A DNA stretch of 64,000 bases from Enterococcus hirae ATCC 9790 (GTDB taxonomy: Bacteria; Bacillota; Bacilli; Lactobacillales; Enterococcaceae), in assembly GCF_000271405.2 (NCBI RefSeq), contig NC_018081.1:1189501-1253500 (forward strand), in the 5' to 3' direction. This document shows positions 8,685 to 19,168 of the stretch, piece after piece. The translations under genes were made by a program, and so were the position numbers. Below the pieces are notes generated by a model. The model had not been told where the DNA came from and searched no databases. It was given only the letters and a program-made list of their open reading frames with translations. Positions within the stretch are counted from its first letter, which is position 1, and every line of letters starts with the position of its first letter.

Positions 8685-8996
8685 TCATTCTTTTTTTCGC
8701 TCTTTTTTGTTTTTTTTCTCGTCATAGATGAAGACATTACGTACTATTTTCAAAATAGGTCGTGCAGTCAAAAAGATCGCTCCTACTAGATAACAATAGG
8801 TACTATAACGGTCTGGAATATCTGTTAACAACGCTACGCTTCCAAAAATATAAAAAATCCCTGTCAATAAATCAACTGCAAGAGACAATAATGTATAGCG
8901 GTTCTGGAAATAAAGACGAAAACGTTGTCCAGCAATTTCGATATCTTCTTCTTTCCCAATATCTATTTCATGGCTTTTTCGTTTTATTTCTGGCAT
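8685..8996 (-). CDS. YrhK-like small membrane protein
   Basis: 103 residues. An N-terminal basic-acidic stretch leads to IEIAGQRFRLYFQNRYTLLSLAVDLLTGIFYIFGSV. This is a YrhK-type domain with two membrane segments (residues ~36-55 and ~68-85), followed by a highly charged tail KKNKKERKKE. YrhK-domain proteins have no established function. The gene follows the alcohol dehydrogenase gene by 27 bp on the same strand and shares its terminator, so the two are probably co-transcribed. Confidence 0.65.
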   Translation of the reverse strand: MPEIKRKSHEIDIGKEEDIEIAGQRFRLYFQNRYTLLSLAVDLLTGIFYIFGSVALLTDIPDRYSTYCYLVGAIFLTARPILKIVRNVFIYDEKKNKKERKKE

Positions 8997-9023
8997 CTCT
9001 CACTCACCTATCTGTGAACAAAG

Positions 9024-10157
9024 CTAAGGTTTCAAAACAACTTTGATATTTTTATCTTCTTTTTTGTCAAAAATCTCGTATGCTCGGGCAGCATCAGCTA
9101 AAGGCATCGCATGTGTGATGATTTGGGTTGGATCGAACAGACCCGCAGCAATCATCTCGTAAATTTTAGGCATCAAATGAACGATCGGTGCCTGACCATG
9201 CTTCACTGTGATATCTCTCATGAAAAATTCTTGTAGTGGGTACGAAGAAGCCGGGGTCATATAAACACCAGTGATTTGTACGGTTCCAAATTTTTTGACA
9301 GCTTGCGCAGCCATTTGGATCGGTGAAATCGTCCCGCTTTGCAAACTAACGAGATTCTTAGCTTTTTCTTTCACTGGTTCCAAGCCATCCATCCCTACAC
9401 AATCAATGATGACATCAGCGCCACCTTTTGCTAATTCGTAAAGTTCTTTCCCAGCAGACTGAGTATCTTCTAACAAATAAGTTTCTACATGATTGTAACG
9501 AGCGGCTTTATCAATACGATGTTGGACCGGATCGACAGCAATCACGCGCTCTGCTCCTGCCATAGCGGCAAATTTTTGTGCAAACAATCCAACTGGTCCT
9601 GAACCTAAGACCACTACAGTGTCGCCTTTTTTTACGTTGGCATTTTGAACGCTCCAATAAGCAGTTGGAAGGATATCCGATAAGAAAAGGACTTTTTCGT
9701 CTGCAAGATCATTGTCAGGTACGATAAACGAAGTGCTATCAGCAAATGGTACCCGAAGATACTCAGCTTGACCACCCCAATGGTTCCCGTTTAAACGGCC
9801 AAAGCCAAATAAACCACCATAAAGTTGATCTGGATTTGAGCGATCACATTGACTTTCCATCTCATGGGTACAGAAATGACAATGCCCACAACTAATATTA
9901 AAAGGAATAACGACCCGCTGACCCTTTTTTAGTTTTTTTACTGCAGGACCTACTTCTTCAACAATCCCCATTGGTTCATGACCAACGACATATCCTTTTT
10001 CTAAGACAGCCTCCCCATGATGATAGAGGTGAAGATCCGAGCCGCAAATCGCAGTAGCGGTAATTCGAATAATAGCATCTGTCGGTTCCACGATTTTTGG
10101 ATCATCTACGTTTCTGATTTCCATTTTTTGGTTTCCTTGCCAGGTAACAGCTTTCAT
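9024..10157 (-). CDS. Zinc-dependent alcohol dehydrogenase
   Basis: 377-residue medium-chain dehydrogenase. Catalytic zinc ligands lie in ICGSDLHLYHHG and GHEPMGIVEEVG. The structural-zinc cysteines are in SCGHCHFCTHEMESQC. The NAD(P)-binding Rossmann motif is VVVLGSGPVGLFAQ, followed by AVDPVQHRIDKA. The length and the segment around SGTISPIQMAAQAVKKFG resemble glutathione-independent formaldehyde-dehydrogenase-like enzymes. It oxidises an alcohol or reduces an aldehyde; the substrate cannot be told. RBS AAAGGAG before the ATG. First gene of a probable two-gene operon. Confidence 0.85.
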   Translation of the reverse strand: MKAVTWQGNQKMEIRNVDDPKIVEPTDAIIRITATAICGSDLHLYHHGEAVLEKGYVVGHEPMGIVEEVGPAVKKLKKGQRVVIPFNISCGHCHFCTHEMESQCDRSNPDQLYGGLFGFGRLNGNHWGGQAEYLRVPFADSTSFIVPDNDLADEKVLFLSDILPTAYWSVQNANVKKGDTVVVLGSGPVGLFAQKFAAMAGAERVIAVDPVQHRIDKAARYNHVETYLLEDTQSAGKELYELAKGGADVIIDCVGMDGLEPVKEKAKNLVSLQSGTISPIQMAAQAVKKFGTVQITGVYMTPASSYPLQEFFMRDITVKHGQAPIVHLMPKIYEMIAAGLFDPTQIITHAMPLADAARAYEIFDKKEDKNIKVVLKP

Positions 10158-10310
10158 GAAATAAAACTCCTTTCTTCAAACCCTATAACATGTCATTTTT
10201 TGAACGAACAGCTAATTTCATTCTAAAGGAGGAGCTGGCTTTTGAGTAGTGAAACGCTTTTAGTAAAGGGAAAATCGTTTTAAAATAACTTGTGTATTAT
10301 TTGGTTTACA

Positions 10311-10339
10311 TTGAGAAGCTTTATAGTTAGAAGTATAAT
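10311..10339 (+). promoter_or_regulatory. Promoter of the following membrane-protein gene
   Basis: TTGAGA (10311-10316) and TATAAT (10334-10339) with exactly 17 bp between them. Confidence 0.65.
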
Positions 10340-10407
10340 TAAATTATGTTGATTTCTTAGGTTAAGTAAATAACAGATTAAAAAATAGATCAAAAGGGAG
10401 GTTATTT

Positions 10408-11291
10408 GTGATAAAAGAAAAAAGGGAGAACAAATCAGAAAACTGATGGTCACATTTGCTTGTTCAGTGACTTTGTTTGTGATTATTTCCGTAGGAATCA
10501 TTCAAGTGACGTTTTTTGATCAGGCGTATTTACTCGGTCAAATCGAAAAAACAAAGTATAGCGAATTGGTCCTCGCAGAAGCTGCTCAGAATTTTCGGAA
10601 AGAAAACACAGAAGAAAGTGAATTTTCAGAGGTCGTTGCAACGGCACTTTCACCACGTTTTGTCGAAGAAGCCCTTCGACCATTTATCCAACATACATAT
10701 GAAGAAACAAATTATGAGCTAAGAGACAGCAATGAGGTGAGTGAGATAATTGCTCAAGCGGTGGCTACAGTTGCAACAAAAAAACAACTGACTATCGATA
10801 AAGAGGAGAAAAATAAAATCGAGACAATGATCTTTATTTACATGTATCACTTCCAAAGTGCATTAGGTGATCGATACTTGACTATTTTTATCGAAAACAT
10901 CGTGTCTGCTCGAAAAATAGTGGTACCTCTTTTTTACATCTGTCTGGGTCTATTGGCGTTTTGGCTAGTCTATTTATATCGGTTAATTAACAAAACACCC
11001 TTTTCTTTCCTACGTTATGGTATGTTTATTTTGGGAACAACTGGAAGTATGTTTTGCGTTTTAGCAGGATTGCTTTATATACAAGACGTTTTACATAATA
11101 TAGCTTTTCATTCACAAGCGACTTTACAATTAATGACACATTACGTGCAAGATCTACTGCTGTATCCAGCGATTATTGGGGGCATTCTTTTGTTTTGTGC
11201 TGTATTATTCGGTGGGGGAAGTAAGCTTCTGCAGAAACGGCAAAATAAAAAGTGGCTGAAAACTGGAAGTAGTACCTTAAAAAAAGCCTGA
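10408..11291 (+). pseudogene. Membrane protein of unknown function, frameshifted at codon ~6
   Basis: A GTG at 10408 follows a strong AGGGAGG but stops after 12 codons. Its TGA overlaps an ATG (10446) that opens a 281-codon frame. Adding one A to the A6 run at 10418-10423 joins both into 294 residues with a sensible N-terminus: a charged MIKEKKGEQIRKLM stretch before the first membrane helix (FACSVTLFVIISVGII). An extracytoplasmic acidic domain (~140 residues) follows, then three membrane helices and a basic tail. This layout (helix, external domain, helices) is common in stress or signalling membrane proteins, but I recognise no family. In the present sequence a product could still come from ATG 10446 by translational coupling. 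Confidence 0.6.
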
Positions 11292-11334
11292 GATAATAGC
11301 TAAATAAAAATCATTCGTTGAATGATGAAATACT

Positions 11335-11381
11335 AAAAAACGACTGTCACTCCCGTTACTAGGAAGTGACAGTCATTTTTT
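11335..11381. terminator. Bidirectional terminator
   Basis: GACTGTCACT (11342) pairs with AGTGACAGTC (11365). A-rich and T-rich flanks serve both the plus-strand membrane-protein gene and the minus-strand oleate hydratase gene. Confidence 0.8.
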
Positions 11382-11418
11382 GTTGCGGTTGTTCCTTGTT
11401 GCTACCTTATTGCATCGA

Positions 11419-13113
11419 TCATTCAAACATTTTCTTAGCAGCACGCATCAATGTAGGAATATCTTTGTCATATCTTGGAGTTTTAACAAGACGTGACATT
11501 GGAATACCAGCAAAATGGAAAGCAGCGATCTCGCCAGAGCGTACGGCACTTTGTTCCGTAAAGATCATTTGATAAGGTTGTTCGACAAATTCTCCAGTAA
11601 ATGCCAAGTTCGTTGAGTGTTGAGGAATCACTTTTGGTCGGTCGCTTTTTGCTCGATTATTAAATAATGCAGAAGCATAAGGCATATACACAGGAATATT
11701 ATTCACAACGCTATCAAAAATCTCGGTTTCCTTCGTTCGAATATTTTCAGGACCAGGATCGACTTTCGAAAGTTGTCCGATCAATTCTTCTAACATTTCT
11801 TTCCCAGTCATCTTGATATATTGCTTATCCACAAATTCTCCACGACGTCGAGGGTATAAGAAATATCCCCAAATGACGGTTTCGTTTGGTTTTTGTGAAG
11901 TAAAATGTGGTTGGTGATGAACGACGATCGACATATTGACATCTTTTTGTCCGAGTGGTGTGATTGGTGTAGTGGAGATAAATGAATTCAATGCATTACC
12001 AGGGACTTGTGTCGTGATCCGAGTAATTTCATTTAAAAGCAAATGGTCCTTAGTTGTTAAAGTGAAACTGACCCATTCGCTGGCATCACGATCGGCAAAA
12101 AATTTGTCAGGGTTACCTAAATTATAGAAACGTTCACTGGCTTTCTTCCACAAGCTAGAAGCAGCACCATAATCCATATTTTCAACAGCTGGTGTATCGT
12201 AGTCACCTAGTGTAGCCGAATCAGTAATTGATCCGTTAGTGAAAAGCACACCCGTATCACCATCAACCACGACGTGTTCTTCCTCATTGGTTAACGTGTT
12301 GATCATTTTTAAGCCAGTCACTGTAATTTCATCTTGCATCGGAGTTTCTTTGAATTCCCAATCGACTACGCGGCGGTTCAAAATGATTTGACATCCTTGG
12401 TCTTTTAAATAATTGATCAATGGCAACATGATACTTTCATACTGATTGTAGCGAGTTCGGTTTACTCCTACCAAATGTTCGATTTGTGTAAATTCATAAA
12501 TCATTTGATGCATATAGCGACGAAGTTCTTGGGCAGAACTACGAGTACGAAAAGCAAAAGTTGTTTCCCACATAAACCAAAAGTTTGTCTCAAAGAAGTG
12601 AGGATCATCTTTGAAGTATTCTTCAATTGTGACATTATCTAATTTTTCTTCTTCTGAATCAGGCATGGCGATCAGCTTAGTCAATAACAAACGATCTTTA
12701 TTGTTAAATCCTAGTTTGCCACCGTCAATAATCCCTTTTCCGCCTTCCATCAAACGTGCTTTATCAAATGTTCGGTGTTTTGCATCAAAATCTCTAGTAT
12801 CTTCAGCCGCAGTCATTCCTGGTTCGGTGACAGAGGGGATTCGGCTTAAGAGATCCATCAAATCCACGTATGTTCGATAATTGAGCATACGTCCACCACG
12901 GGCGATATAGCCCTTTTTGTTTTCTAAGGGATGATTTTTATTCCAATATTCATCGACAACGGTATCCGTTGGGGCACCATCATTGGAGCCATGGTCATCT
13001 AAAGAATAAAACGTAATCTGATCACCACGCCAGTTTCCTTCTTGAATCAAATAAACAGCAGCTGCCATATTGGCGATTCCAGCGCCAATCATTATTGCTT
13101 TACTTTTTCTCAT
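11419..13113 (-). CDS. ohyA: Oleate hydratase (myosin-cross-reactive antigen family)
   Basis: 564 residues, full length for the family. The N-terminal FAD-binding motif is AIMIGAGIANMAAAVYLI, followed by ARGGRMLNYRTYVDLMDLLSRIPS. These flavoproteins hydrate oleic acid to 10-hydroxystearate and detoxify host unsaturated fatty acids. Further family blocks are FWFMWETTFAFRTRSSAQELRRYMHQMIY and TPITPLGQKDVNMSIVVHHQP. The start follows TGGAGGAATCACA. A 42-residue ORF lies 53 bp upstream on the same strand and may share its promoter. Confidence 0.95.
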   Translation of the reverse strand: MRKSKAIMIGAGIANMAAAVYLIQEGNWRGDQITFYSLDDHGSNDGAPTDTVVDEYWNKNHPLENKKGYIARGGRMLNYRTYVDLMDLLSRIPSVTEPGMTAAEDTRDFDAKHRTFDKARLMEGGKGIIDGGKLGFNNKDRLLLTKLIAMPDSEEEKLDNVTIEEYFKDDPHFFETNFWFMWETTFAFRTRSSAQELRRYMHQMIYEFTQIEHLVGVNRTRYNQYESIMLPLINYLKDQGCQIILNRRVVDWEFKETPMQDEITVTGLKMINTLTNEEEHVVVDGDTGVLFTNGSITDSATLGDYDTPAVENMDYGAASSLWKKASERFYNLGNPDKFFADRDASEWVSFTLTTKDHLLLNEITRITTQVPGNALNSFISTTPITPLGQKDVNMSIVVHHQPHFTSQKPNETVIWGYFLYPRRRGEFVDKQYIKMTGKEMLEELIGQLSKVDPGPENIRTKETEIFDSVVNNIPVYMPYASALFNNRAKSDRPKVIPQHSTNLAFTGEFVEQPYQMIFTEQSAVRSGEIAAFHFAGIPMSRLVKTPRYDKDIPTLMRAAKKMFE

Positions 13114-13166
13114 TGTGATTCCTCCAGTATTTTACAAGTGAACAGTCTGACGATTCGTTTCTTTGA

Positions 13167-13295
13167 CTAGATCGATTCAAATTCATCATACAAATGACGA
13201 TCATCTTCTAACAAGCCTGTCTTTTTACCAAGATAAACAGCACCCAATGTTAATATGCCTAGTCCAATACCTAGTTTGATCCATTTTTTACTCAT
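13167..13295 (-). CDS. Small hydrophobic protein upstream of oleate hydratase
   Basis: A 42-residue peptide starting MSKKWIKLGIGLGILTLG with one membrane helix (residues ~8-22) and an acidic C-terminus (LLEDDRHLYDEFESI). It begins after a textbook AGGAGGAACATCTT ribosome site, so it is very likely translated. It is in the same direction as ohyA with no terminator between. Function unknown. A longer frame extends upstream but lacks a ribosome site. Confidence 0.65.
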   Translation of the reverse strand: MSKKWIKLGIGLGILTLGAVYLGKKTGLLEDDRHLYDEFESI

Positions 13296-13736
13296 AAGAT
13301 GTTCCTCCTTTGTTTTTTCTCTCGTCCTTCTATGTAAAAGGATAGAACCTTTCATTCTAATTGCCAAATGATAGGGTAATCAAATATCCAAACTTTGGAC
13401 AGATTGAACAGAGTGTCTAATTTTGAGCAAAAGTAAGTCAATGGAATCGAAAAGTTGGTCAGCTGAAAAAATGGAAAGCTTGGGAAGAAAATAAAGATTG
13501 GCAGAAAATCTGGAAAGAATGGTTTGCCAGATAGCAATGAAAGGATATGTAAGAGGTTTGTGTTATTTTATATCTGATGAATCATTAGGTAATTAGAATT
13601 ATTTTTTAAAAAAAGTTTCATTAGATTTGATTTTAAAATCAAAATTCTAAATAAAATGCTTTCAAAAATAAAAATCGCATAAAAATTTTGTGTTATAGTA
13701 AAACTGTTAAAAATTCTATATATAACAAAAAAGGCA
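13296..13736. other. Non-coding region between the small ORF and tracrRNA
   Basis: AT-rich. The plus strand at 13427-13534 is open for a tryptophan-rich stretch (KKWKAWEENKDWQKIWKEWF) without a start codon or ribosome site, possibly a gene remnant. The inverted repeat GATTTTAAAATC lies at about 13629-13640. Nothing else is recognised. Confidence 0.4.
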
Positions 13737-13829
13737 AAATAAAAAAGCACCGAGACAGTGCTTGCTTTAAAAGCTGATAACGGACAATGCCTTATTTTAA
13801 CTCGCTATGTTGATTTGAATGCTACCAAC
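13737..13829 (-). ncRNA. tracrRNA of the type II-A CRISPR system
   Basis: Read on the minus strand, GTTGGTAGCATTCAAATC begins an anti-repeat that is complementary to the CRISPR repeat over about 25 nt with two mismatches. Then follow the linker GAGTTAAAATAAGG, the nexus hairpin GGCATTGTCC and CGTTATCA. A terminator hairpin GCAC(TGTCTCG)GTGC with a T-run ends it (13741-13761). The order is the same as in Streptococcus pyogenes tracrRNA. The nexus is one base longer than the S. pyogenes GGCTAGTCC. It is divergent from cas9. Ends are estimated from the -10 position and the T-run. Confidence 0.93.
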
Positions 13830-13835
13830 AAATTG

Positions 13836-13863
13836 ATTATAGCATAATACCAAAGAGTTACAA
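13836..13863 (-). promoter_or_regulatory. tracrRNA promoter
   Basis: On the minus strand, TTGTAA (13858-13863), a 16-bp spacer and TATAAT (13836-13841) with an extended TGC before the -10. Confidence 0.8.
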
Positions 13864-13921
13864 GTAGAAAAAGAAAATCACTTTGTCTAACTATTCATGA
13901 TGGTTGGCAATTGTAAAGAAG

Positions 13922-13938
13922 ACAACTTGCTAAGTTGT
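13922..13938 (+). promoter_or_regulatory. Hairpin just upstream of cas9
   Basis: ACAACTTGCTAAGTTGT is a perfect 7-bp stem with a 3-base loop, about 30 bp before the cas9 start codon. It could be an operator or a 5'-UTR element. No clear cas9 promoter hexamers were found around it. Confidence 0.35.
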
Positions 13939-13968
13939 GTAAATGTTAAAAGAAGGGATGGATAGTGA

Positions 13969-16900
13969 ATGACAAAGGACTATACGATTGGTTTAGATAT
14001 AGGAACCAATTCTGTGGGCTGGGCGGTACTAACAGATGATTATCAATTAATGAAAAGGAAAATGAGCGTTCACGGAAATACTGAAAAAAAGAAAATCAAA
14101 AAAAATTTTTGGGGCGCACGATTATTTGATGAAGGTCAAACAGCGGAGTTTAGAAGAACTAAGCGAACGAATCGCCGAAGATTGGCTCGCAGAAAATATC
14201 GACTCAGCAAATTACAAGATCTTTTTGCTGAAGAACTCTGCAAACAAGATGATTGCTTTTTTGTACGTTTGGAAGAAAGCTTCTTAGTTCCAGAAGAAAA
14301 ACAATACAAACCAGCATCGATTTTCCCCACGTTAGAGGAAGAAAAAGAATATTATCAAAAATATCCGACAATCTATCATTTGCGCCAAAAGTTAGTCGAT
14401 TCAACGGAAAAAGAAGATCTCCGTTTGGTTTATCTGGCATTGGCTCATCTATTGAAATATCGTGGTCATTTTTTGTTTGAAGGAGACTTGGATACGGAGA
14501 ATACCTCTATTGAAGAAAGTTTTCGTGTTTTTTTAGAACAGTATAGCAAACAATCAGATCAACCACTGATCGTTCACCAACCCGTTTTAACTATTTTGAC
14601 AGATAAATTATCGAAGACGAAAAAAGTGGAAGAAATCCTCAAATATTATCCTACAGAAAAAATCAACAGCTTTTTTGCTCAATGTTTAAAATTGATCGTT
14701 GGGAATCAAGCGAACTTTAAACGTATATTTGATTTGGAAGCAGAAGTAAAACTCCAATTTTCAAAGGAAACCTATGAAGAAGATCTGGAGTCTTTGTTAG
14801 AAAAAATCGGTGATGAGTACCTAGATATCTTTTTGCAAGCAAAGAAAGTCCATGATGCGATCTTATTATCAGAGATTATTTCTTCAACTGTCAAACATAC
14901 GAAAGCAAAACTATCTTCAGGGATGGTCGAACGGTATGAACGGCATAAAGCTGATTTGGCAAAATTCAAACAATTCGTGAAAGAAAACGTACCGCAAAAA
15001 GCAACGGTTTTTTTCAAAGATACCACCAAAAATGGTTATGCTGGTTATATCAAAGGAAAAACAACTCAAGAAGAATTTTATAAATTCGTCAAAAAAGAGC
15101 TAAGTGGGGTAGTAGGAAGTGAGCCTTTTCTAGAAAAAATCGATCAAGAAACCTTTTTATTGAAACAACGTACTTATACCAATGGGGTTATTCCTCATCA
15201 AGTACATCTAATAGAATTGAAAGCGATCATTGATCAACAAAAACAACATTATCCATTTCTAGAAGAAGCAGGACCAAAAATCATTGCGTTATTCAAATTT
15301 CGAATCCCTTATTATGTCGGTCCTTTGGCAAAAGAACAAGAGGCTAGTTCTTTTGCTTGGATCGAGCGGAAAACAGCTGAAAAAATCAATCCGTGGAATT
15401 TTTCAGAAGTCGTAGATATCGAAAAATCAGCGATGCGTTTTATTCAAAGAATGACAAAGCAAGATACGTATTTACCGACAGAAAAAGTACTTCCTAAAAA
15501 TAGCTTACTTTATCAAAAATATATGATTTTCAATGAACTAACCAAAGTGAGCTATAAAGATGAACGAGGTGTGAAACAGTATTTTTCAGGTGATGAGAAA
15601 CAGCAGATTTTTAAACAGTTGTTTCAAAAAGAGCGAGGAAAAATCACTGTCAAAAAATTACAAAACTTTTTGTATACGCATTACCATATTGAAAATGCCC
15701 AGATTTTTGGTATTGAAAAAGCATTTAATGCTTCGTATAGCACGTATCATGATTTTATGAAATTAGCAAAAACAAACCAAAAAGCCATGCAAGAGTGGTT
15801 GGAACAGCCCGAAATGGAACCGATTTTTGAGGATATCGTAAAAATACTCACCATTTTTGAAGACCGTCAAATGATTAAACATCAATTAAGTAAGTATCAA
15901 GAGGTCTTCGGTGAAAAGTTGCTCAAAGAATTTGCAAGAAAACATTACACTGGCTGGGGAAGATTCTCAGCTAAATTGATCCATGGCATCAGAGATCGAA
16001 AAACGAATAAAACGATCCTTGATTATCTAATCAACGATGATGACGTTCCGGCTAACCGTAACCGTAATTTGATGCAGCTGATCAATGATGAGCATTTATC
16101 TTTTAAAGAAGAAATTGCAAAAGCAACGGTGTTTTCTAAACATAAATCATTAGTTGACGTCATACAAGACTTACCAGGAAGTCCGGCGATCAAAAAAGGA
16201 ATTTGGCAAAGTCTTAAAATCGTGGAAGAACTGATTGCGATCATTGGATACAAACCAAAGAATATCGTGATCGAAATGGCAAGAGAAAACCAAAAAACGC
16301 ATCGGACGAGCCCACGTCTTAAAGCTTTAGAAAATGGGTTGAAACAGATAGGAAGCACGTTATTAAAAGAACAGCCAACAGATAACAAAGCGCTCCAAAA
16401 AGAACGGTTGTACCTGTACTATTTGCAAAATGGCAGAGATATGTATACGGGAGAACCGCTAGAAATCGAGAATCTTCACCAATACGAAGTGGATCATATA
16501 ATACCGAGAAGTTTTATTGTGGATAATTCTATTGATAACAAGGTGTTAGTTGCTAGTAAACAAAATCAAAAGAAGCGCGACGATGTGCCGAAAAAACAAA
16601 TAGTCAACGAGCAACGGATCTTTTGGAATCAACTGAAAGAAGCCAAATTGATTAGTCCAAAAAAATATGCGTATTTAACCAAAATTGAACTGACACCAGA
16701 GGATAAAGCCCGTTTTATTCAGCGGCAATTAGTCGAAACGAGACAAATCACGAAACATGTTGCGAATATTTTACATCAATCGTTTAATCAGGAAGAGGAA
16801 GGAACAGATTGTGATGGGGTACAGATTATTACGCTAAAAGCAACATTGACGAGCCAATTCAGACAAACTTTTGGGCTTTATAAAGTACGTGAGATCAATC

Positions 16901-17979
16901 CACATCATCATGCGCATGATGCGTATTTAAATGGTTTTATTGCGAATGTTTTGTTAAAACGGTACCCTAAATTAGCACCTGAATTTGTCTATGGAAAGTA
17001 TGTCAAATATAGTTTAGCAAGAGAAAATAAAGCTACCGCTAAAAAAGAATTTTATTCCAATATTTTAAAGTTCCTTGAATCAGACGAACCGTTTTGCGAT
17101 GAAAATGGGGAAATTTATTGGGAAAAAAGCCATCATCTCCCACGGATCAAAAAAGTTCTTAGCTCCCATCAAGTGAATGTAGTGAAAAAAGTCGAACAAC
17201 AAAAAGGTGGTTTCTATAAGGAAACGGTCAATTCAAAAGAAAAACCTGATAAACTGATCGAACGGAAAAATAATTGGGATGTGACGAAGTACGGTGGTTT
17301 TGGAAGTCCAGTCATTGCCTATGCCATTGCGTTTGTTTATGCCAAAGGGAAGACACAAAAGAAAACCAGGGCAATTGAAGGAATTACCATCATGGAACAA
17401 GCGGCTTTTGAAAAAGATCCGACTACATTTTTAAAAGAAAAAGGCTTTCCTCAGGTGACAGAGTTTATCAAATTGCCAAAATATACCTTGTTTGAGTTTG
17501 ATAATGGGCGCAGAAGATTCCTGGCAAGTCACAAGGAGTCGCAAAAAGGGAATCCTTTCATCTTATCGGACCAATTAGTAACCTTGTTATACCATGCGCA
17601 ACATTATGACAAAATCACCTATCAAGAAAGTTTTGATTACGTCAATACTCATCTTTCTGATTTCTCAGCCATCTTAACCGAAGTTCTCGCTTTTGCAGAA
17701 AAGTATACACTTGCGGATAAAAATATAGAGCGAATTCAAGAACTCTATGAAGAAAACAAATATGGAGAGACTTCGATGATCGCACAATCCTTTTTGCAGT
17801 TGTTACAGTTCAATGCGATAGGTGCTCCAGCAGACTTTAAATTTTTCGGAGTAACGATCCCTCGAAAACGTTATACCAGCTTAACGGAGATTTGGGATGC
17901 TACGATCATTTACCAGTCGGTCACTGGTTTATACGAAACGAGGATAAGGATGGGTGACTTATGGGCTGGCGAACAGTAG
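13969..17979 (+). CDS. cas9: Type II-A CRISPR nuclease Cas9
   Basis: 1336 residues, uninterrupted. RuvC-I carries D10 in [15 protein letters not shown]. The arginine-rich bridge helix is [21 protein letters not shown] (~60-80). RuvC-II carries E769 (IVIEMAREN). The HNH domain carries D842-H843 ([11 protein letters not shown]) and N866. RuvC-III carries H981 and D984 ([10 protein letters not shown]). All nuclease residues are therefore present. The C-terminal PAM-interacting segment TIPRKRYTS has R1299 and R1301 in the positions of SpCas9 R1333/R1335, which suggests a 5'-NGG PAM. It heads the cas9-cas1-cas2-csn2 operon; its end overlaps cas1 by 19 bp. The guide duplex partner tracrRNA is encoded divergently upstream. 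Confidence 0.98.
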   Translation: MTKDYTIGLDIGTNSVGWAVLTDDYQLMKRKMSVHGNTEKKKIKKNFWGARLFDEGQTAEFRRTKRTNRRRLARRKYRLSKLQDLFAEELCKQDDCFFVRLEESFLVPEEKQYKPASIFPTLEEEKEYYQKYPTIYHLRQKLVDSTEKEDLRLVYLALAHLLKYRGHFLFEGDLDTENTSIEESFRVFLEQYSKQSDQPLIVHQPVLTILTDKLSKTKKVEEILKYYPTEKINSFFAQCLKLIVGNQANFKRIFDLEAEVKLQFSKETYEEDLESLLEKIGDEYLDIFLQAKKVHDAILLSEIISSTVKHTKAKLSSGMVERYERHKADLAKFKQFVKENVPQKATVFFKDTTKNGYAGYIKGKTTQEEFYKFVKKELSGVVGSEPFLEKIDQETFLLKQRTYTNGVIPHQVHLIELKAIIDQQKQHYPFLEEAGPKIIALFKFRIPYYVGPLAKEQEASSFAWIERKTAEKINPWNFSEVVDIEKSAMRFIQRMTKQDTYLPTEKVLPKNSLLYQKYMIFNELTKVSYKDERGVKQYFSGDEKQQIFKQLFQKERGKITVKKLQNFLYTHYHIENAQIFGIEKAFNASYSTYHDFMKLAKTNQKAMQEWLEQPEMEPIFEDIVKILTIFEDRQMIKHQLSKYQEVFGEKLLKEFARKHYTGWGRFSAKLIHGIRDRKTNKTILDYLINDDDVPANRNRNLMQLINDEHLSFKEEIAKATVFSKHKSLVDVIQDLPGSPAIKKGIWQSLKIVEELIAIIGYKPKNIVIEMARENQKTHRTSPRLKALENGLKQIGSTLLKEQPTDNKALQKERLYLYYLQNGRDMYTGEPLEIENLHQYEVDHIIPRSFIVDNSIDNKVLVASKQNQKKRDDVPKKQIVNEQRIFWNQLKEAKLISPKKYAYLTKIELTPEDKARFIQRQLVETRQITKHVANILHQSFNQEEEGTDCDGVQIITLKATLTSQFRQTFGLYKVREINPHHHAHDAYLNGFIANVLLKRYPKLAPEFVYGKYVKYSLARENKATAKKEFYSNILKFLESDEPFCDENGEIYWEKSHHLPRIKKVLSSHQVNVVKKVEQQKGGFYKETVNSKEKPDKLIERKNNWDVTKYGGFGSPVIAYAIAFVYAKGKTQKKTRAIEGITIMEQAAFEKDPTTFLKEKGFPQVTEFIKLPKYTLFEFDNGRRRFLASHKESQKGNPFILSDQLVTLLYHAQHYDKITYQESFDYVNTHLSDFSAILTEVLAFAEKYTLADKNIERIQELYEENKYGETSMIAQSFLQLLQFNAIGAPADFKFFGVTIPRKRYTSLTEIWDATIIYQSVTGLYETRIRMGDLWAGEQ

Positions 17980-18827
17980 TAATCAATACCCATTCTAAAC
18001 TGACTTATGCAAATAATCATCTGGTGTTTAAAAATGCGCAACAAACGGAAAAAATCCATTTGTCTGAGATCGATATCCTTATTTTAGAAACAACCGATAT
18101 CACGATCACGACAATGTTGTTGAAGCGTTTAACAGATGAAAAAATCTTAGTGATATTTTGCGATGACAAGCGATTGCCGTCATCGCAATTATTTTCCTAT
18201 TATGGGCGACATGATAGTAGTTTGCAGTTATCTAAACAAATTCAGTGGGAATCGGACTTGAAGGGCGTAGTTTGGACAACGATCATTGCCCAAAAGATCC
18301 ATAACCAATGTCGTTTTTTACAAGAAAATGATTTTGTTGAAAAGGCATCTGCGCTTTCCAAATTATCAGAAGAATTGGAAACATTTGATCCGACGAATCG
18401 TGAAGGGCATGCGGCAAGAATCTACTTTCAAACGTTGTTTGGTAATCAATTCACGCGGGAGGAGTCGAATGAAATCAATGCGGGGTTAGATTATGGTTAT
18501 ACGCTGCTAATGAGTTTGTTTGCAAGAGAAATCGTTAAAAATGGTTGTATGACACAATTCGGTTTAAAACATGCGAACCAATTTAATGATTTTAATCTAG
18601 CAAGTGACTTGATGGAACCATTTCGTCCGCTAGTTGATCAAATTGTTTATACATATCGTGATCAACCTTTCCCAATTATCAAAAGAAGGCTGTTTGATTT
18701 GTTTTCACAAAAGTATTTATATGGGAAAAAAGAAATGTTCTTAACGAATATCGTGACGGATTACACCAATAAAACGATTAAAACATTGAATAATGAAGGG
18801 AAAGGAGTTCCTTATTTCGGAATATGA
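17961..18827 (+). CDS. cas1: CRISPR integrase Cas1
   Basis: 288 residues, type II-A length. The metal-binding core is present: E in [17 protein letters not shown] in [24 protein letters not shown] and the acidic residues that follow it. It inserts new spacers with Cas2. It overlaps cas9 by 19 bp at the start and cas2 by 4 bp at the end (ATGA), so translation is coupled. Confidence 0.97.
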   Translation: MGWRTVVINTHSKLTYANNHLVFKNAQQTEKIHLSEIDILILETTDITITTMLLKRLTDEKILVIFCDDKRLPSSQLFSYYGRHDSSLQLSKQIQWESDLKGVVWTTIIAQKIHNQCRFLQENDFVEKASALSKLSEELETFDPTNREGHAARIYFQTLFGNQFTREESNEINAGLDYGYTLLMSLFAREIVKNGCMTQFGLKHANQFNDFNLASDLMEPFRPLVDQIVYTYRDQPFPIIKRRLFDLFSQKYLYGKKEMFLTNIVTDYTNKTIKTLNNEGKGVPYFGI

Positions 18828-19168
18828 GTTATCGTTACATGAGAATGTTATTAATGTTTGATCTGCCGACAGAGACGAGCGATGATCGAAAAGTTTATCG
18901 AAGGTTCAGAAAGTTTTTACTGAGTGAAGGCTTTATCATGCATCAATTTTCAGTATATAGTAAGTTGTTGTTGAACGGTACTGCTAATCAAGCGATGCTC
19001 GGTCGATTAAAAGCCCATCATCCTAAAAAGGGCTTAGTTACCTTACTAACGGTCACTGAAAAACAATTTTCACGAATGGTTTATTTGTGTGGGGAAAAAG
19101 ACCTGAGTCCAGCTAATTCAGACGAACGAGTCATTTTTTTAGGAGAGGATGTGGAGGATGAACCTTAA
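18824..19168 (+). CDS. cas2: CRISPR-associated endoribonuclease-fold protein Cas2
   Basis: 114 residues with the ferredoxin-like Cas2 fold. The opening is [32 protein letters not shown], with the family Asp in MFDLP, then [11 protein letters not shown]. It is a structural partner of Cas1 in spacer acquisition. The start overlaps the cas1 stop, and its 3' end overlaps the start of csn2. Confidence 0.96.
   Translation: MSYRYMRMLLMFDLPTETSDDRKVYRRFRKFLLSEGFIMHQFSVYSKLLLNGTANQAMLGRLKAHHPKKGLVTLLTVTEKQFSRMVYLCGEKDLSPANSDERVIFLGEDVEDEP

Noticed and set aside
13352..13750. Two minus-strand open frames of ~60 codons upstream of cas9
   Set aside because: Low-complexity AT-rich translations with no ribosome sites; one runs into the tracrRNA terminator.
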